The position numbers and the translations under genes are program-made. Positions 11,820-24,599 of a stretch of 64,000 nt of DNA are shown in pieces. The stretch is from Berberis thunbergii (lineage: Eukaryota; Streptophyta; Magnoliopsida; Ranunculales; Berberidaceae). Where the stretch lies: the NCBI GenBank assembly GCA_003290165.1, contig QNQO01002062.1:98616-162615 (forward strand). The letters are read 5' to 3'. Below the pieces are notes generated by a model. The model worked only from the letters and a program-made list of their open reading frames with translations, was not told where the DNA came from and did not search any database. How positions within the stretch are numbered: the stretch's first letter is position 1; each line of letters begins with the position of its first letter.

Positions 11820-13013
11820 TAAGAATGGCGCAAAGAACCTCACCCATTCTAGAAGCGAAATCGATTCCATTCTAACAACTGCAACAGTTGGTGCTTGATG
11901 ACGAATGACCATAAACACAATCAATCTGATATGATGCTTTAATTTGGTGCATATAATTGGGTCAGATTAATTGTTTGTAAATTTGTTGCATAATTGGAGT
12001 GGCTCAGTGTTTGTAGATTTGTTGCATAATTGTGTATGAATTGAATCAAGGTATGTAGATGACGACTTTGTACATATTAATAAAAGCTATGGTTATCTGT
12101 CATTTCTTTCTTTAATCAAGAGGATTGTACCACCACGTTATGTGTCGACTTTATTGCTTGATTGGATTATATATTTGTGATATGTGGATGGATATGTATT
12201 GCAACAACCAGCTCATGCAAACATATAAATATCATCCATTCCTTTTGCCTCTATTTATTGAATTAAAAATATTAAAAGAATTTATAAGTTGGCTTCAATA
12301 TCAAATCTCAAATGGTTAAGAAAGTCAAGTGCAATTGATCAACAATCATATATTATTTTGAATTAATAATTAAAATGGAAATTTTTTTAAAATGAATTTG
12401 AATTCTTGTGAAAAGAATATGCTCATGAAAAATCAGTACTCAGTATTTCGAAAATATTGAGACTAAAGTCCATTACACTCGTTATCCCTGGTTTGATTGC
12501 CTTCTCTAAAAGATTAAGATGCATGAGACGTGTTGATTTCCTGTTGTGTAGTTTGTATTTTTTTTTTAAAGCAATTAGGGTTTTTAAGGACTCTTTAACC
12601 TTTATGTTAATAAAAAAATTATAAATAAAAAGAAAAAAAATTCAAAATATAATCTCTCTCAAAAGGATAATACTCTTCGGCAAATCTCATGTCAGTGACT
12701 CCTTCAATTTTTACATAAATCTCATATGAGTGATTCCACCAAAGGCTTAATATTACTTTTTTTTCTTTGTTGTGGAGAATGCTCAAAGTACATCTTGTTA
12801 CATTTTACTGCATCATGTAGATCTCCGAGGGCTTAGTTCATAAGTTTTTTCAATGAAAGCTCGGAAATAACAACTTTGTGGTATTGTAGGTAATCAGTTT
12901 GGTCATATAGCACCCTAATTTTGCATTCAACACTTTCTTAGTAATCTCTTGCAAACGGTTAAAGTAAACCAATTCATTGTCTTGATGTAAATTAAAGATG
13001 TTCAGTTTCTCTA
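11820..13013. other. 3' flank of HAD gene and intergenic DNA
   Basis: An AATAAA signal at 12079-12084, 260 bp past the stop, may end the transcript. The rest is AT-rich with no recognisable gene. Confidence 0.45.
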
Positions 13014-13021
13014 GTAACAAG

Positions 13022-13743
13022 TAGGATTGGACATCCCATCTTGCGATCTCGATCTCGGTCCGGTCTCATCCTGTTTCGTCCTGATTTTTTAAGTTCTTTT
13101 GGGAATGATCAAATTCATCTCGATTCCGTTCGGATCTGGAGTGGAATGGAGATTTTTCAATCTCACTCATCCTGTCCTGTCATGAATTTATTTATTTAAT
13201 ATTTATTATTATTAATTTTAATCAAACCACTCTTCTAAAGGAAAGTTTAGAATATGTTTAAATTAAATCAAAACATTTAATATTTGAAAACTTACTTGAT
13301 TTGATGCTATTTGTTTAGATAAATTTTTTTAATGAAAACTTAAGTTTGGATATTTTAGATCAAATAGAACTCATGAAATTTATACATTTTCACATTTTAG
13401 ATTTGTTGTATGACAATTATTTTTAAAGACATTAAAGCTAAATGATGGTTTGTTTTAGTTTTGCACTATAAGTTATATGTATAACTATTGGTTAGGGTAT
13501 CACACAAATGATGCTTAACATAAAAAATAATAATTGTAAATTCATTAGACCATAATTTTACATGATATTTAATACTGTTACAATGATAGCTATATGTACA
13601 TGAAATTGGGCATTATTGATGTGTGAGTAATGTGATGAAATTTTTTGTATTCTTCATTAGAAGATTATTAGTACTCGCTCATCCTGTCTCGTCCCAATCC
13701 CAGACGAACGAAATGAGATCCGTCCTGTCCCATACCCGCCCCT
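13022..13743 (+). mobile_element. hAT-like miniature element, 722 bp
   Basis: It begins taggattggacatcccatc and ends cccatacccgcccct, diverged versions of the TAGGGTGGGCAT / ATGCCCACCCTA ends of the element at 40643-43678. Flanks gtaacaag (13014-13021) and ataacaag (13744-13751) are an eight-base duplication with one mismatch, the hAT hallmark. It also shares the subterminal gatctcgatctc and tttttcaatctc blocks. It encodes nothing. Confidence 0.72.
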
Positions 13744-13897
13744 ATAACAAGTGAGCCACAAGTTTAATTGTTCATGTAAATCAATACATCATCTCAACCT
13801 CGTCTCATCCCTAACGAATGGAATGATATTTCATCCCGCCCCGTGCCCAACCCCACTAACAAGTGAGCCACAAGTTTAATTGCTCATGTGAATCAAT
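13684..13897 (+). repeat. local duplication of the element's right end and flank
   Basis: The right end plus flank (13684-13785) is repeated at 13799-13897; both contain taacaagtgagccacaag followed by tttaattg(t/c)tcatgt. The copy includes host flank, so it arose after the insertion. Confidence 0.7.
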
Positions 13898-14524
13898 TAA
13901 TCAAAGTAAAGTTAGAGCTAGCCCACCCTAAGGAGTACTCTTTTTTCTTTGCCATTGTCTCCATTTCATTTGTGGTGCCTTAATCTATATTGTCCTTCTA
14001 ATATTCTATCCTTCTCCTTTGTTAGGAAAGAGGGTGGCATATATATATTGTATTCAAGTGGGTTTCTGATGCGCTGCAAGTGTGGAAGTTGTCCCAAAAC
14101 TAGGGAATCATGACATGTACTCCACTTTCCATAGATACGGTAAGCTGAACTTGACATAAAGGTGGATCATCTACATGAGAAGTTTGGTTTCTGGATTGAT
14201 TGAGTAGAACGTACACACCCACTTTATTTCCGGTCTTACCGAATTAACCTATACAGTGTTTATATAGACATCTTCATCTTTTTTTTTTTTATGTGCAAGG
14301 CAAAAAAAAAAACAGAAGCAATCAAAGTCCTATATTATAGTTATTGGACTTTCAAGGACCACGTTTGTGTCGTGGATTCAATGCAACATAAAACAAACCA
14401 AAGCAAAAAAATCTTGCTACCGAGAGAAGTCTAGAATCAGGGAAAAATGATAGGGCGTCACGTAACCCTTGTTCACTATACTTATAAGTTCACTATACTT
14501 ATAATGATCCTCAATTTGTTTGGT

Positions 14525-14640
14525 TTTTATAGAATTCCAGAACTTATTAAAGATGTCGCAAGCTGAGTTTGAACCGATGACCTAATGGTACTCCCCATCC
14601 GTCAAGTTTTAACTGTTGAGTGTCATGTCATTGGCGCCTT
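14525..14640 (-). mobile_element. tRNA-derived SINE, copy 1
   Basis: Read on the minus strand, a diverged A-box region (ACACTCAACAG, near 14620) is followed about 40 bases later by a B box (GGTTCAAACTC, 14565-14575), then cagcttgc(g)acatcttta. It matches copy 2 at 60340-60480 along its length. The A and B boxes are internal RNA polymerase III promoter elements kept from a tRNA ancestor. Confidence 0.62.
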
Positions 14641-14763
14641 CTTATATTTCTTCATGACAACTCCTCCTTATTTGACGTAGAACCATTCAAGTCAACGCTA
14701 TCCCAACACAACTTTTTAATCTCTTTGCTTTGCTTTTGCTCAAACCAGAAATAATCACTGGAT

Positions 14764-15075
14764 CAAGGAATGTGATTTCTTGAAAAATATCGAAATTTCA
14801 CAAAATATTGTTTTAGTTACTGAAATTTTATTTGAAACCTGAAGTGTTTATTTTTATTAGGTCAATCTCAATTTTCGTATATTTTATTTGTGATCATAAC
14901 TTTAATGTTAAATTTATATAAGTAATTCTTCTGCATATGAATTTGTAGAGTTTAAAGTGCTTAAAATTATATTGATAACTTAAAAAACTATAATCAATTT
15001 TTTTTCCTTTATTCTATACACAGTGAAATATTTCTCAAAATTAACTTACCGAAATTAACGAAATCACAATCCTTG
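14764..15075 (+). mobile_element. AT-rich miniature inverted-repeat element, copy 1
   Basis: It starts caaggaatgtgatttc and ends gaaatcacaatccttg, imperfect terminal inverted repeats of about 16 bases. A second copy lies at 19377-19760, on the other side of the NAA20 gene. I see no clear target duplication, so the superfamily is open. Confidence 0.62.
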
Positions 15076-15135
15076 CAATGGACGGCAAATAACACTAAAC
15101 TTGTCAGTTTGGACCATATGATGGTTCGGACCCTT

Positions 15136-15169
15136 GGCCCATTTTACTCAAGCAACCCTTATTGGCCCA
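15136..15169 (+). promoter_or_regulatory. paired site II (TGGGCC-type) promoter motifs of NAA20
   Basis: GGCCCA occurs at 15136-15141 and 15164-15169, about 80-115 bp before the start codon. Such paired motifs, bound by TCP factors, are common in promoters of plant housekeeping and translation-related genes, which suits NAA20. Confidence 0.5.
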
Positions 15170-15249
15170 TAAGAGCTTGTAAAAGAAGAACAAAGAACAA
15201 GAAGAAGATTAGACGAGAAGAAGAGACAGAGAGAAGGTGAACAACAACA

Positions 15250-18200
15250 ATGACAACTATTTCGAAGGTTTTGCTGCAACGACCTCCTCCGCTTCGCCTC
15301 TGTAAATCTTGACCATCTCACTGAGACAGTAAGTACCCTTTTCACCATTCTGTCTCTGTTTCGATTAATCTATTGATTGATTGAAAATGAAACTGAAACA
15401 CTAATGAGGTTTCTTTCACTTTGTATTCTAAAAAATGGGCAGTTCAACATGTCGTTCTACATGACGTACTTGGCAAGATGGCCTGATTACTTCCATGTCG
15501 CTGAAGCTCCTGGAAATCGAGTCATGGGTTATAGTAATTCCTCTTCCCCTCCTCACCTCTTTACAAGTTTTCTTCATTTCTCAACAAGGGGTTCTTTGGT
15601 TTAACCAATAGGTTAATGGGTATTTTGATTTCGTTTTGAGACCAACTAAATTGCTTATTATGACCTGAATTGCCACTAAAAAGTGCTAGTTTTGTATGGG
15701 CAGAAGGGTTTTACAAGAATGTTGGAAAATTGAGGGTTTACATAATTGGGTCCAATAAACAAAAGAAGAAGCTGAAATGTTGAATAATCATCAAGCTATC
15801 CAACTATCCAATGGAAGATTATCAATTGAACGCAGATAGTAACCAACATGATTTCTTTCACAAATAGGGATTTTAGGTGAATTCTAAGATGAATTTGGAG
15901 GGGAGTGTGAAACTTGCATTTTAAGTTTCCGCAGCTCGAGCCTTCCGTTTTAGTTTTTGGAGTGCAAATATCGCATTTCTATCAGCTGATTGCTACTTTC
16001 AAGAGATCTCAGCTCTCCTTTGCAGTAGTAAACTTGGATCTCAATCTGTTATTATTTATCTCGAATTTTGGTTGATAAACATCAAGATGAAGGAAAGGGA
16101 GAATGCCATCTCCGAGGTAGTAATTGTTAGACTAAAGTATGTGTTCACCGCTATGCAGAACTTTGTTTTCCCCACACATAGGAGAGATCACAAACAGTTG
16201 GATCTTAATCTCCTTGATAGATTGTGTTAGTTGGTATAATATTCTAGGTTATGTCACCCATCTACATTCTAGAATGTAGCTCAACGTGCTTAAATACTTT
16301 CTCCTAGCTTTAAAGCGGTCTATACAATCACTTTTAAGAGGTAAGATATTTGTGACCGACAATATACTAAGATGTAGAGGCCAAATATATCAAGTTCCCA
16401 TTCCTAATAAATCTTCGTGTTAACTCTTATGGACCCCTCCATCATTGCCTCTGATATTTCTTTCGCTCAGTCTCCAAAGCTATGCAATAAGGACACTCTA
16501 TTCTTATCAAATAAAAGTGTGTCAACACGTATCATGTCAGATACTCGGTCAACACTCACGGATACTCTCATTGGATACTCCATGCTCAAATCATCAACTT
16601 TTCAAAATTTTTTTACATATTTTGAAAAGTTCCATTTTCATACTAATGTTATAAGCATGTTATGAACAATTGACCTACAAGTGAATGAATAACACTAGTA
16701 GTTCATAAATTATTGCTGGAAAAGTAAATATACTAAAATGTACAAGCATGTCCCATAACGTATCTCGTATTGTGTTTTTCAGGCCAAACGTATCCGTGTG
16801 AGATACTGATAACCGTATCTGCGTCATTGTTACATAGCTCTAAAATGAACGAGTACTAGTCTATAAATCTTATGTATTATTGTTACAAATGTCTTACCTA
16901 ACTAAGAGAAAATATCTAAGCGCGTCGAACTAAATGGTAGGTTGTATGCATAATATAAGAAAGGAAATATAAAAAACAAAAATTCTAATTTGTCGAGGGA
17001 AATGGCGAGGAAAACAGCGAGTGACCCCACAGGGGAGTGGAGAGCCGTCCATTTTCCCTCGGGATGTGCGCTTGAACTTTCGAGATGGTGCGTTGAAAAA
17101 TCAAACGCGCATCCCGGAGGAGATGAACGGCTCCCCCCTCTCCCTGTGGGGTCCCTCGCTGTTTTCCTCGACAAATTGACGGGTTTCTATAAAAAATATA
17201 GCCATCAACACACCGTATCAAGGAGATTAAGGTCCAACCTATTAGATTAAACCCAACTGTTCTGTTTTGTGATCTCTCTTATGTGTTAAAAATACTTGTT
17301 CCTTAAATTTTGTGGGAACTATTTATAGCGTTTTAATTTTGATAACCACCAATCTTTGTATGCTTGCAGTAATGGGGAAAAAGTTGAAGGGCAGGGTGAA
17401 TCTTGGCACGGTCATGTGACTGCTGTGACTGTTGCTCCAGAGTACAGGAGGCAGCAGCTAGCAAGAAACTCATGAACATGCTCGAGGATATTTAGTGACA
17501 AGATGTAAGTTGGCATATTAAAATTGTTAACATACCAAATTCTACATCAACAATCATTGAACTCTGTTTCAGTAATCTGAATTCAGGTGTAACTCAATAG
17601 CCTAAATGGTGACTGGAAGTATTAGTCAGTAGAAGATTCGTATCTCCAACTACTCTGGTAGATATCATGTAATCATTGAATTAAATGATCTCTGACTTGC
17701 GTGTACCCTACTTTAATGTTATTTACGTCTATAGTCCAAAGAAGCTTCCATCTATAATAGATCTTTAAAAATTATCATGGTTAATTCGTCTCCTATTCTC
17801 TCACTGTCATGTCTTAATTGCATAACCAAGTTCAGTTTAGGCTGCTTAATGCCATCCAACACCTTTTGACAGGAGTGTTATTAATGCAGTCTATAATAAT
17901 GACCACGCTATGTCGTTTTGGCTTTCAACTTACTTATGCTTCGTGCAATAATAGTATCCATTGTTTGCAGTGATAAGGGTTATTTCGTGGACCTTTTTGT
18001 GCGAGCATCCAATTTACCTGCTATAAAGATGTATGAAAAGGTTAGTTTCTAAGACCTTATCTCAAATTGGCTTACTATTCTCTGTATGCGTATAGCGTAC
18101 GTAAAAAGAATTGTTGGGAGGCCAGCCATGCGCTTGGCTGTTATAAAATTCACTTGGTCTGAATGTGAGGCTGAACCATAAGGGACTACTAGGTTGATTA

Positions 18201-18588
18201 CTGCACTAGAATAATTGTGAACTGTTCAGTTTGTTTCTGTATAATTTCAGAATGTATATATGTGTAATTCATTTATGTACATTATGATAGATTCATATGC
18301 TTACAGTACTGAACACCTTTTTTTCCCACTCAGCTTGGTTATGTAATCTATAGAAGGGTGCTGCGATATTACTCTGGGGAGGAGGATGGATTAGGTGAGT
18401 TCAAAACCTCTGTATATCAGTCATGAGTCTCCAACTTTCCATTTCAGAAAAATATTGGTCAGTATTATTCTATCGCTTACACTAGTTTTTTTTCAGACAT
18501 GAGGAAAGCCCTGTCACGTGATGTGGAGAAAAAATCAATCATTCCTCTTAAAAGACCAATTACTCCTGATGAACTGGAGTACGACTGA
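15250..18588 (+). CDS. NAA20: NatB N-terminal acetyltransferase catalytic subunit, 6 exons
   Basis: Exons are 15250-15328, 15443-15533, 17370-17504, 17971-18040, 18334-18394 and 18497-18588. After allowing for indels the product is 174 residues, the length I know for plant NAA20. The GNAT fold is visible: SFYMTYLARWPDYF, SWHGHVTAVTV, the acetyl-CoA loop region YRRQQLA, FVDLFVRASN and KMYEKLGY, and the C-terminal tail PITPDELEYD. NatB acetylates proteins starting Met-Asp, Met-Glu, Met-Asn or Met-Gln at the ribosome. Indels break the frame: an extra T in exon 1 (15260-15262), and in exon 3 two extra A (17378-17382), one missing A (about 17462) and one extra T (17490-17493). Exons 2 and 4-6 are perfect. 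I favour assembly error over pseudogene. Confidence 0.9.
16981..17180 (+). mobile_element. GC-rich hairpin element, copy 1 (NAA20 intron 2)
   Basis: The left end attctaatttgtcgagg and right end cctcgacaaatt are inverted. The arms continue through gcgaggaaaacagcgag, gtgaccccacagggg and gagccgtccattttccctcg, giving a palindrome of about 200 bp that is far more GC-rich than its surroundings. It encodes no protein. Confidence 0.78.
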
Positions 18589-20291
18589 GTATGTTTTTCT
18601 GGGCATTTTTGTTAACTGAAAGTTACTATGGTAAAGTGGATTGTGTGTTGCATGTTTGTTTACCTGGTTTTACCCGGTCTTAAAAATGTTATGAACCATT
18701 TATCTTTTTATCAATGAAGGTCATGGGTAACTTCTTTGGAGATTGTAATATTTTCTACCTTGAAAGAGTGGTATTATATGAAATTTTAGTTGAGAAAATT
18801 TTCCAGTATATCTCGTCATATCTTTAAGTAGCATTCAAACATTTTAAAGATCCCTAGTTGCTTAAGGGGATTCTTCTCACATGTTAGAAGGTGTTAACAT
18901 GAATTTTATGCCCTTAGAGAGACTACTAGATTGGCAAGTTAATGGAGGGTGTAGACGGGGGACGACCATTGAAAACTTGGATGAAGGCAGTAAAGGAAGA
19001 CATCCTCGAGTCTTGATTAGGCGAGTATATGTTGAAAGACCACATTGCTTGAAGAACCAAAATATGTGTATCCGACCCCGATAGTATCGGGAATGGGCTT
19101 TGATAATGGAGAGACTACTAGAGTTAAGCTTGTGGTAATTACCTTAAATCAAAACTTAAACCCCTGTGGGCTAATTCAATATATAAAGAGCCCTTCGAGA
19201 AAAGTTGAGATAATTCAGATTACCGGTATGGAGGTTGTTCTTGTTTTGAGCATCTTAAAGTGTTGCAATAGACGATGCCTAGAAAATGTTAAACTTTAGC
19301 TCTTCATAAGCATGATGTGTGTGGACCACGATATTATGGATTTTCAAAAGCTGATTTAATCTTAGGTTCTTGGAACCAAGGAATGTGATTTCTCGAAAAA
19401 ATGTTGAAATCTCACGATTTTTTTTTTTTTTTAATTACTGAAATTTCTTTTAAAATCCGAAATATTTATCTCTTTCGTTAGACTAATCTCAATTTCCCTA
19501 CATTTGAACCCGTTTGAACCTTAGTTTAGTATTAAAATTTTATTATATAAGTGATTCTTATGCAATATATTGTTTGTATGACATTATGAGTTTTCTGGTA
19601 CTCTTTATGTAGTAGTAGTATATGAGAGTTTAAAATGTTTAAATTATATTGATAACTTCAAAATTACAACCGAAATTTTTATGGTTTTTTCTATACAAAA
19701 CGAAATATTTCTTAAAATCAACTACCGAAATTACCTCAAAAAACGAAATCACAATCATTACCTAGAACTCACTTTGAGATTTGCTCATTGTATATAAACA
19801 AATGTATTATGAGATTTAGCACTTGAAACACCATTTAAGTGCTCACTCGAAAAGTGTACAGTAACTTCTGTATGTCTTAATAGTTGATGGTAATCACCCA
19901 GTGTAGAATGTGGTTGATCTCATCTCCAGTGATTGACAAATACACTGGTTTAGTTCCATTCTTACTCTGTTTCTTATGAAAATTAATGAGTCTTAGTTGG
20001 ATGTATATAAGTGTGTATATCGTCTTGGATTTATTGTAAAGAAAAAAGTGATCATATCATGTAACATGTAATTCCACGAAGCGTAAAATCTACTTGGAAC
20101 AGTATTGGGACCTTAATTCCCAAAATAAATCAAATAGCTATCAACAGAAAGTATTTGATAATCTGTACAAATAAATACTTATCATGTAAGACAATCTTGG
20201 TACCAAGACCCACCAAGTATTCTTTATTTGAGAACACGGCCTATGAAAAAATTTCTCCTATGACAACGGCAAATTATATTCTAAGAAAGCT
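18589..20291. other. intergenic DNA between NAA20 and LOX1
   Basis: The two genes converge here. It holds copy 2 of the AT-rich inverted-repeat element (19377-19760). Small open frames at 18881-19299 show no recognisable domain. An AATAAA on the minus strand at 20223-20228 may serve LOX1. Confidence 0.45.
19377..19760 (+). mobile_element. AT-rich miniature inverted-repeat element, copy 2
   Basis: It aligns with 14764-15075 over its whole length, including caaggaatgtgatttct, attactgaaattt, ttatattgataact and the terminal cgaaatcacaatc. It is about 70 bp longer through a T run and internal additions. Confidence 0.6.
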
Positions 20292-23200
20292 TCATATGGA
20301 GACACTGTTAGGAATTCCTCTGCCAGTTAGTCCACCAACACGGGTATAGTCTGAAGTGCTAGGATAGAGCAATGTGTATGGTACCTTCACAGGTCCCTTT
20401 CGGTTCCTCCATAGTATGTTCTCATTCATCTCGATAATTCGGTTTTCAATCTCTATTAGCTTGTCTCCAAAACGCTTAAATGCATCCAAAGCTGCTTTGT
20501 CTGATGTCCATTCAGGAGTGTCTCTCTGACCAAGATAGATCTCGTCAGAAGAATGCCTAGACAATATCTCAATTAAGGACACGCCAATGAGGGTCTGTAG
20601 TTGACTTGTGATGGTCTTGAGGAAGAATCGATCAGGGTCCGATTCAAGCTCAGCATAGTCAGGAGTGTCAGGCTCAGGCATGAAGCGACGGCTTATAGTT
20701 GGACGATTAGGAAGATATCCTGCATAAGGATACTGTCCGAAATTCACAGCTGCATGGAGGGCTGAGGCCACCCATATGATGGTGGTACATGTTTGTGTGA
20801 GCTCAGTAAATGTCTGCATTTTAGGCCACCATGGCTCATTCTTCTTGTCTCCATGACCCTCCTCACGTAACTCTTTCCACCATGATTGAAGCTCGGTGTC
20901 ACCTTGAATCAAGTCATCAGTAGGGTAATAGAAAGAGCAATATTCATGGACCCATGTCTCAATTGCTGACCAAATTTCGAGCCCATCAACTGCATAAGGA
21001 TAGTCTTCAATTAGCAGACGTAGGCCATGACGATGGCTGGAGTCTGGAACTGCTACCCCTCTGAACAAAGTTAATAGAAATCATTACTTTCCAGTGCGCA
21101 AAGACACCTAATATTCACCAAAATTCTTATTGCTTACAAGAACAAAGCTTACCTCTTGATTAGATCTGCAGGGAGTGCCTGTTCAGTGAACACCCAGTTT
21201 TTGTAAACCACAGCGGACATCTCCATGGCATATTTTGCTGGAAAGACAGTTATCTCTAGGACACCACCAGCATTAATGAGGATCTGTCGTGCCAAAGCGT
21301 TTATAGTCATCGTATCCCTGAAGTGAGGTTGCAAAAGCTTGTGGATTGGGTGAAGCACACTCAACTGTCTATTCGTTGCAATGATAAATGGTTCGATCAC
21401 TGCATGTGTGTTCAACCTGCAACAAGAGACAACCCATATAAATTTCCTAGAATAAGCCTTTCCCTATAAGGCATGAAGTACTGAAGTGTGGTGTCATACC
21501 AATGGCTGATGAGTTGATGAATGCCAGAGTCGTTCACAGAAGCATAAGCTTTTGCCAGTTGCCACACTGAACCCAGGACACCATGTTCAGCTGGTGTGAA
21601 GACCTTGTTGTCTGCACCAATTTGCTCCCCTTGGGGGTGTGGCAAGCTCAGTTCAATTGCCAAGGGCTTCAAAGTTCCGTCATCTTTCAGGAGGAGGATT
21701 GTTCTAGAGGCATAAGTTTTTGTAGATGTTGAATTTATCCGGTTCAAGTATGGCATTAACATGTCGTGGTGATCTAATATGAATAGCCTGTTGTTTGCAA
21801 GAGCCTACACAATGTTTATATCAGTCGCTATAAGCTTATTGGAAAGATGGAAGAAACTCAGCATTGATCTGTTTGATGTATACCTTTTCTACTGTTAGCC
21901 CCTCTAAGTTCTTCACGATGTCTGCCTTGGTTATGGAACTGGTTTGGTTGCCATATATGTTGGGATCAAGCTTGCTTGTTGGGGAAACTCCTGTAGATTG
22001 AAACCTCTTTAAATTTCATACGCACAGACGCAGACATCCTTAAACTAGCTAATGTTTAGAAGTCTGGAAATTTTTAAGCTTCAGATTACCTGGAGAAGAC
22101 GGATGGAAACAGGGTTCACTCCAGCAAGCATTTCTCTTCCAAATTCTTCATCAGTCCTCCAAGCAAACTTATCCTCTGTGGTATAAATTACACAAAAATT
22201 ATGATCCTACTCTGTGTATTCTTAACCGCTTGTAATGCAGTTTGATGAACCAAATATCCGAAAGCATCAAGTGTTGTGATACAAAGTATACCTTTGATCA
22301 CTTGAGGCATAGGAAGTTTCAGTAGTTGTTCCCCGTCTGAACGAACAAGTTCCTTGAGCATCTCTAAAGGAATGCTATCCTTAAGTTGGTTCAGTTGATT
22401 AGTGGGGAGTTGGAGTCCTCCTTCATAGAGGTTTAGAACGTCCTGGAAGGTGTCGAATTCATTAGGGGTGCGATCAAAGAGGGCTTTCAGCTCTGGCTGC
22501 AAGAGCTGAACCAGAGATTTCAGAGCGTATGCAAGGAAATCTGACATCTTCAGGTGACCAAATCTTTCATCTCTTGGTACATAAATGTCTAGGCTCAGAA
22601 GGAACAATCTTTTCTCCGTATTAGGGTCTGTTCAATGAAATACATCAAATCGTAAGTCTTGCTAGCTATATTTTTCTGCTGTATACCAAGCAGGGCCAAG
22701 TAACTACGTAGGATGACGATAATTCAAACATTTTACCTGTCTTTGTTGGTGGCCGGCCTGTTCTTCCCCTCCGAGGATAAGGATACTCAGTAGATCCTCC
22801 AAGAACGGGGCGAGCATAATCAGGATGCCTGTCAGGCTCTCCCAAGTCATTGTAGAATGCATAGTCATAGACTCGATCCCATTCCTTGAGTTCCCCTGTT
22901 CCATTTCCCCTAAGGTTCTCAAGCTCTTCTTCTCTATATTTCCTTAGAGGCTCAGGTGTATCACCTGGAAGGTAAGCCTGCAACAATAGTACCTCATGTC
23001 AGTTCCAGTAATCATCTCTCTTTTTTCTTCAAAGTTTCAGCAAAAGACATTTTTCCTTACCTGGTTAGCAAAGAAAATCCGGTTGTTTTTATAACGGTGG
23101 GCGGGGTAAACCCAAGAATTGCAAACAAAGTGTACCCGACCCACACCCGGAACATCTTCCAGTGTGAAAGATTTGAGGTAAAACTGACTGTGATGAAAGT

Positions 23201-24188
23201 TCTTGATTATGAAAGCTCCTGGAACCTCTATTCCCTCATCCCAATCAAATGTGACTTGGAATACCGATTCGCCGGCAACCAACGACGTGATCTTCGTGAT
23301 CCATTCTTCCAAGTAAGCGGGCTTTCCCAACTTCCCTCTGTGCCCATTCTCTACAATAGCCCATTGAATGAAAAATCAGTAAAAAAAGAAAAACTATAAT
23401 TAGGCAAGCCTAAAAAGGTAAAAATCAAACAAATGCTATTGGCATAAAAGTACAATGGTTATGTAAACAGAAAGGATAAAGCGAAAGCAAAGAATAAATT
23501 CTACTTTTTCTTTGAAAAAAATGATATTAATAAATAAATACTAGTTATGAAAATTCCCATTGGTTCAGCCAATTATCAATTCTAAAAGCCTCGAGAAAAT
23601 TTTATATGATTTAAGGTGATTTTTTGTTGGTGTAAATGTCTCAAAAACCTACAACTGGGAGGCAAGTGTCGATTCGGCATTATTGACGTCGACGTCCAAT
23701 TCACTTTTCCTTTAAGGTGACCCCATACTCCCATACTCTGGCGATTTTGTTGTGTACACTATAATCATTGTGATGACTGGTGAAGCATAATTTGAGATAT
23801 TTTGATTGTTACTAACAATTTAATTCTCTATTTATTAAATATATACACAAAATCAAATCTGGATCAAAGAAAGTAGCTAACCGACCAATGTGTGCAAAGT
23901 GTAAACAATCCAAGATACTAGGAAATCAGGTTTTGCAGTCAAGGAACATGGCGTGAATGATGAAATTTCAAAATATTTATATATATCTCGAGGTTGTAAA
24001 GAACCTCTTGCAAAACTTGGTTGTAAAATCTGATTCTCGAGCCTCATTAGTTAACAATTGACTCGGAGGACAGAAAGAAGTTAATCCTGGAACCATCGAT
24101 CAGACAGTCATCGATCATCATGTTATATAAGCATGAATGAATGACAACCCAAGAACTAAAAAACTGGAAGAAAAATAAATATTATTAT

Positions 24189-24226
<38 letters not shown>

Positions 24227-24486
24227 GAAAATGACTTACCTGGATCAGCATTAACAGCACTGATAAGTTGCAGGGAGACACCTTTACCAAATAACTCATG
24301 AATCCTATCAAGCAATGACGCATGCAAGTCATTGAAATCCAACACATTCTTCTTCATCAAAACAACAGACCCTTTGATCTTTTTCTTCTTCTTCCCATCC
24401 CCACCCATATCTCCATCTCCCAAGTAGTTCCTCCCTTTTGTGCTTGCAAGCAAGTTCACAACTCTCTGAAACCACAGGAGACACAT
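20292..24486 (-). CDS. LOX1: type-1 9-lipoxygenase (linoleate 9S-lipoxygenase-like), 9 exons
   Basis: In gene order the exons are 24486-24240, 23350-23061, 22977-22737, 22627-22292, 22175-22090, 21990-21884, 21804-21500, 21416-21153 and 21060-20292, about 881 residues. An N-terminal PLAT domain ([16 protein letters not shown]) precedes the catalytic domain. All five iron ligands are present: His537 and His542 in SHWLNTHA, His728 and Asn732 in ALHAAVN, and the C-terminal Ile881 of GIPNSVSI. No plastid transit peptide is seen and the core matches type-1 9-LOX, so I infer a cytosolic enzyme making 9-hydroperoxides of linoleic and linolenic acid. Exon 6 lacks one C in a C run (complement of 21981-21984), shifting the frame; this is the only break. 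The start used is the first in-frame ATG below a TATA box; no other in-frame ATG precedes the conserved region except an internal one. Confidence 0.93.
24190..24226 (+). repeat. GAT/ATC trinucleotide microsatellite in LOX1 intron 1
   Basis: About twelve gat units sit just inside the donor of LOX1 intron 1. Read through as coding it would give poly-Ser or poly-His, but a good donor at 24239 places it in the intron. Confidence 0.9.
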
Positions 24487-24578
24487 TGATCATAGAACAG
24501 AATCTACCAATTGAAATAGAGAAAAAAGGCTTGTTCAAGTTGTCAGAGTGAGTTGAAGGTTTTGTGTAGGTAGGCTTG

Positions 24579-24586
24579 TATTTATA
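24579..24586 (-). promoter_or_regulatory. TATA box of LOX1
   Basis: TATAAATA on the minus strand, about 95 bp upstream of the LOX1 start codon. Confidence 0.6.
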
Positions 24587-24599
24587 GACAAGGAAGAGA

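Noticed and set aside
24156..24347. Minus-strand frame with a long His run, and an overlapping frame with a Ser run
   Set aside because: Both come from reading the GAT microsatellite of LOX1 intron 1 as coding. A good donor at 24239 ends exon 1 before it.
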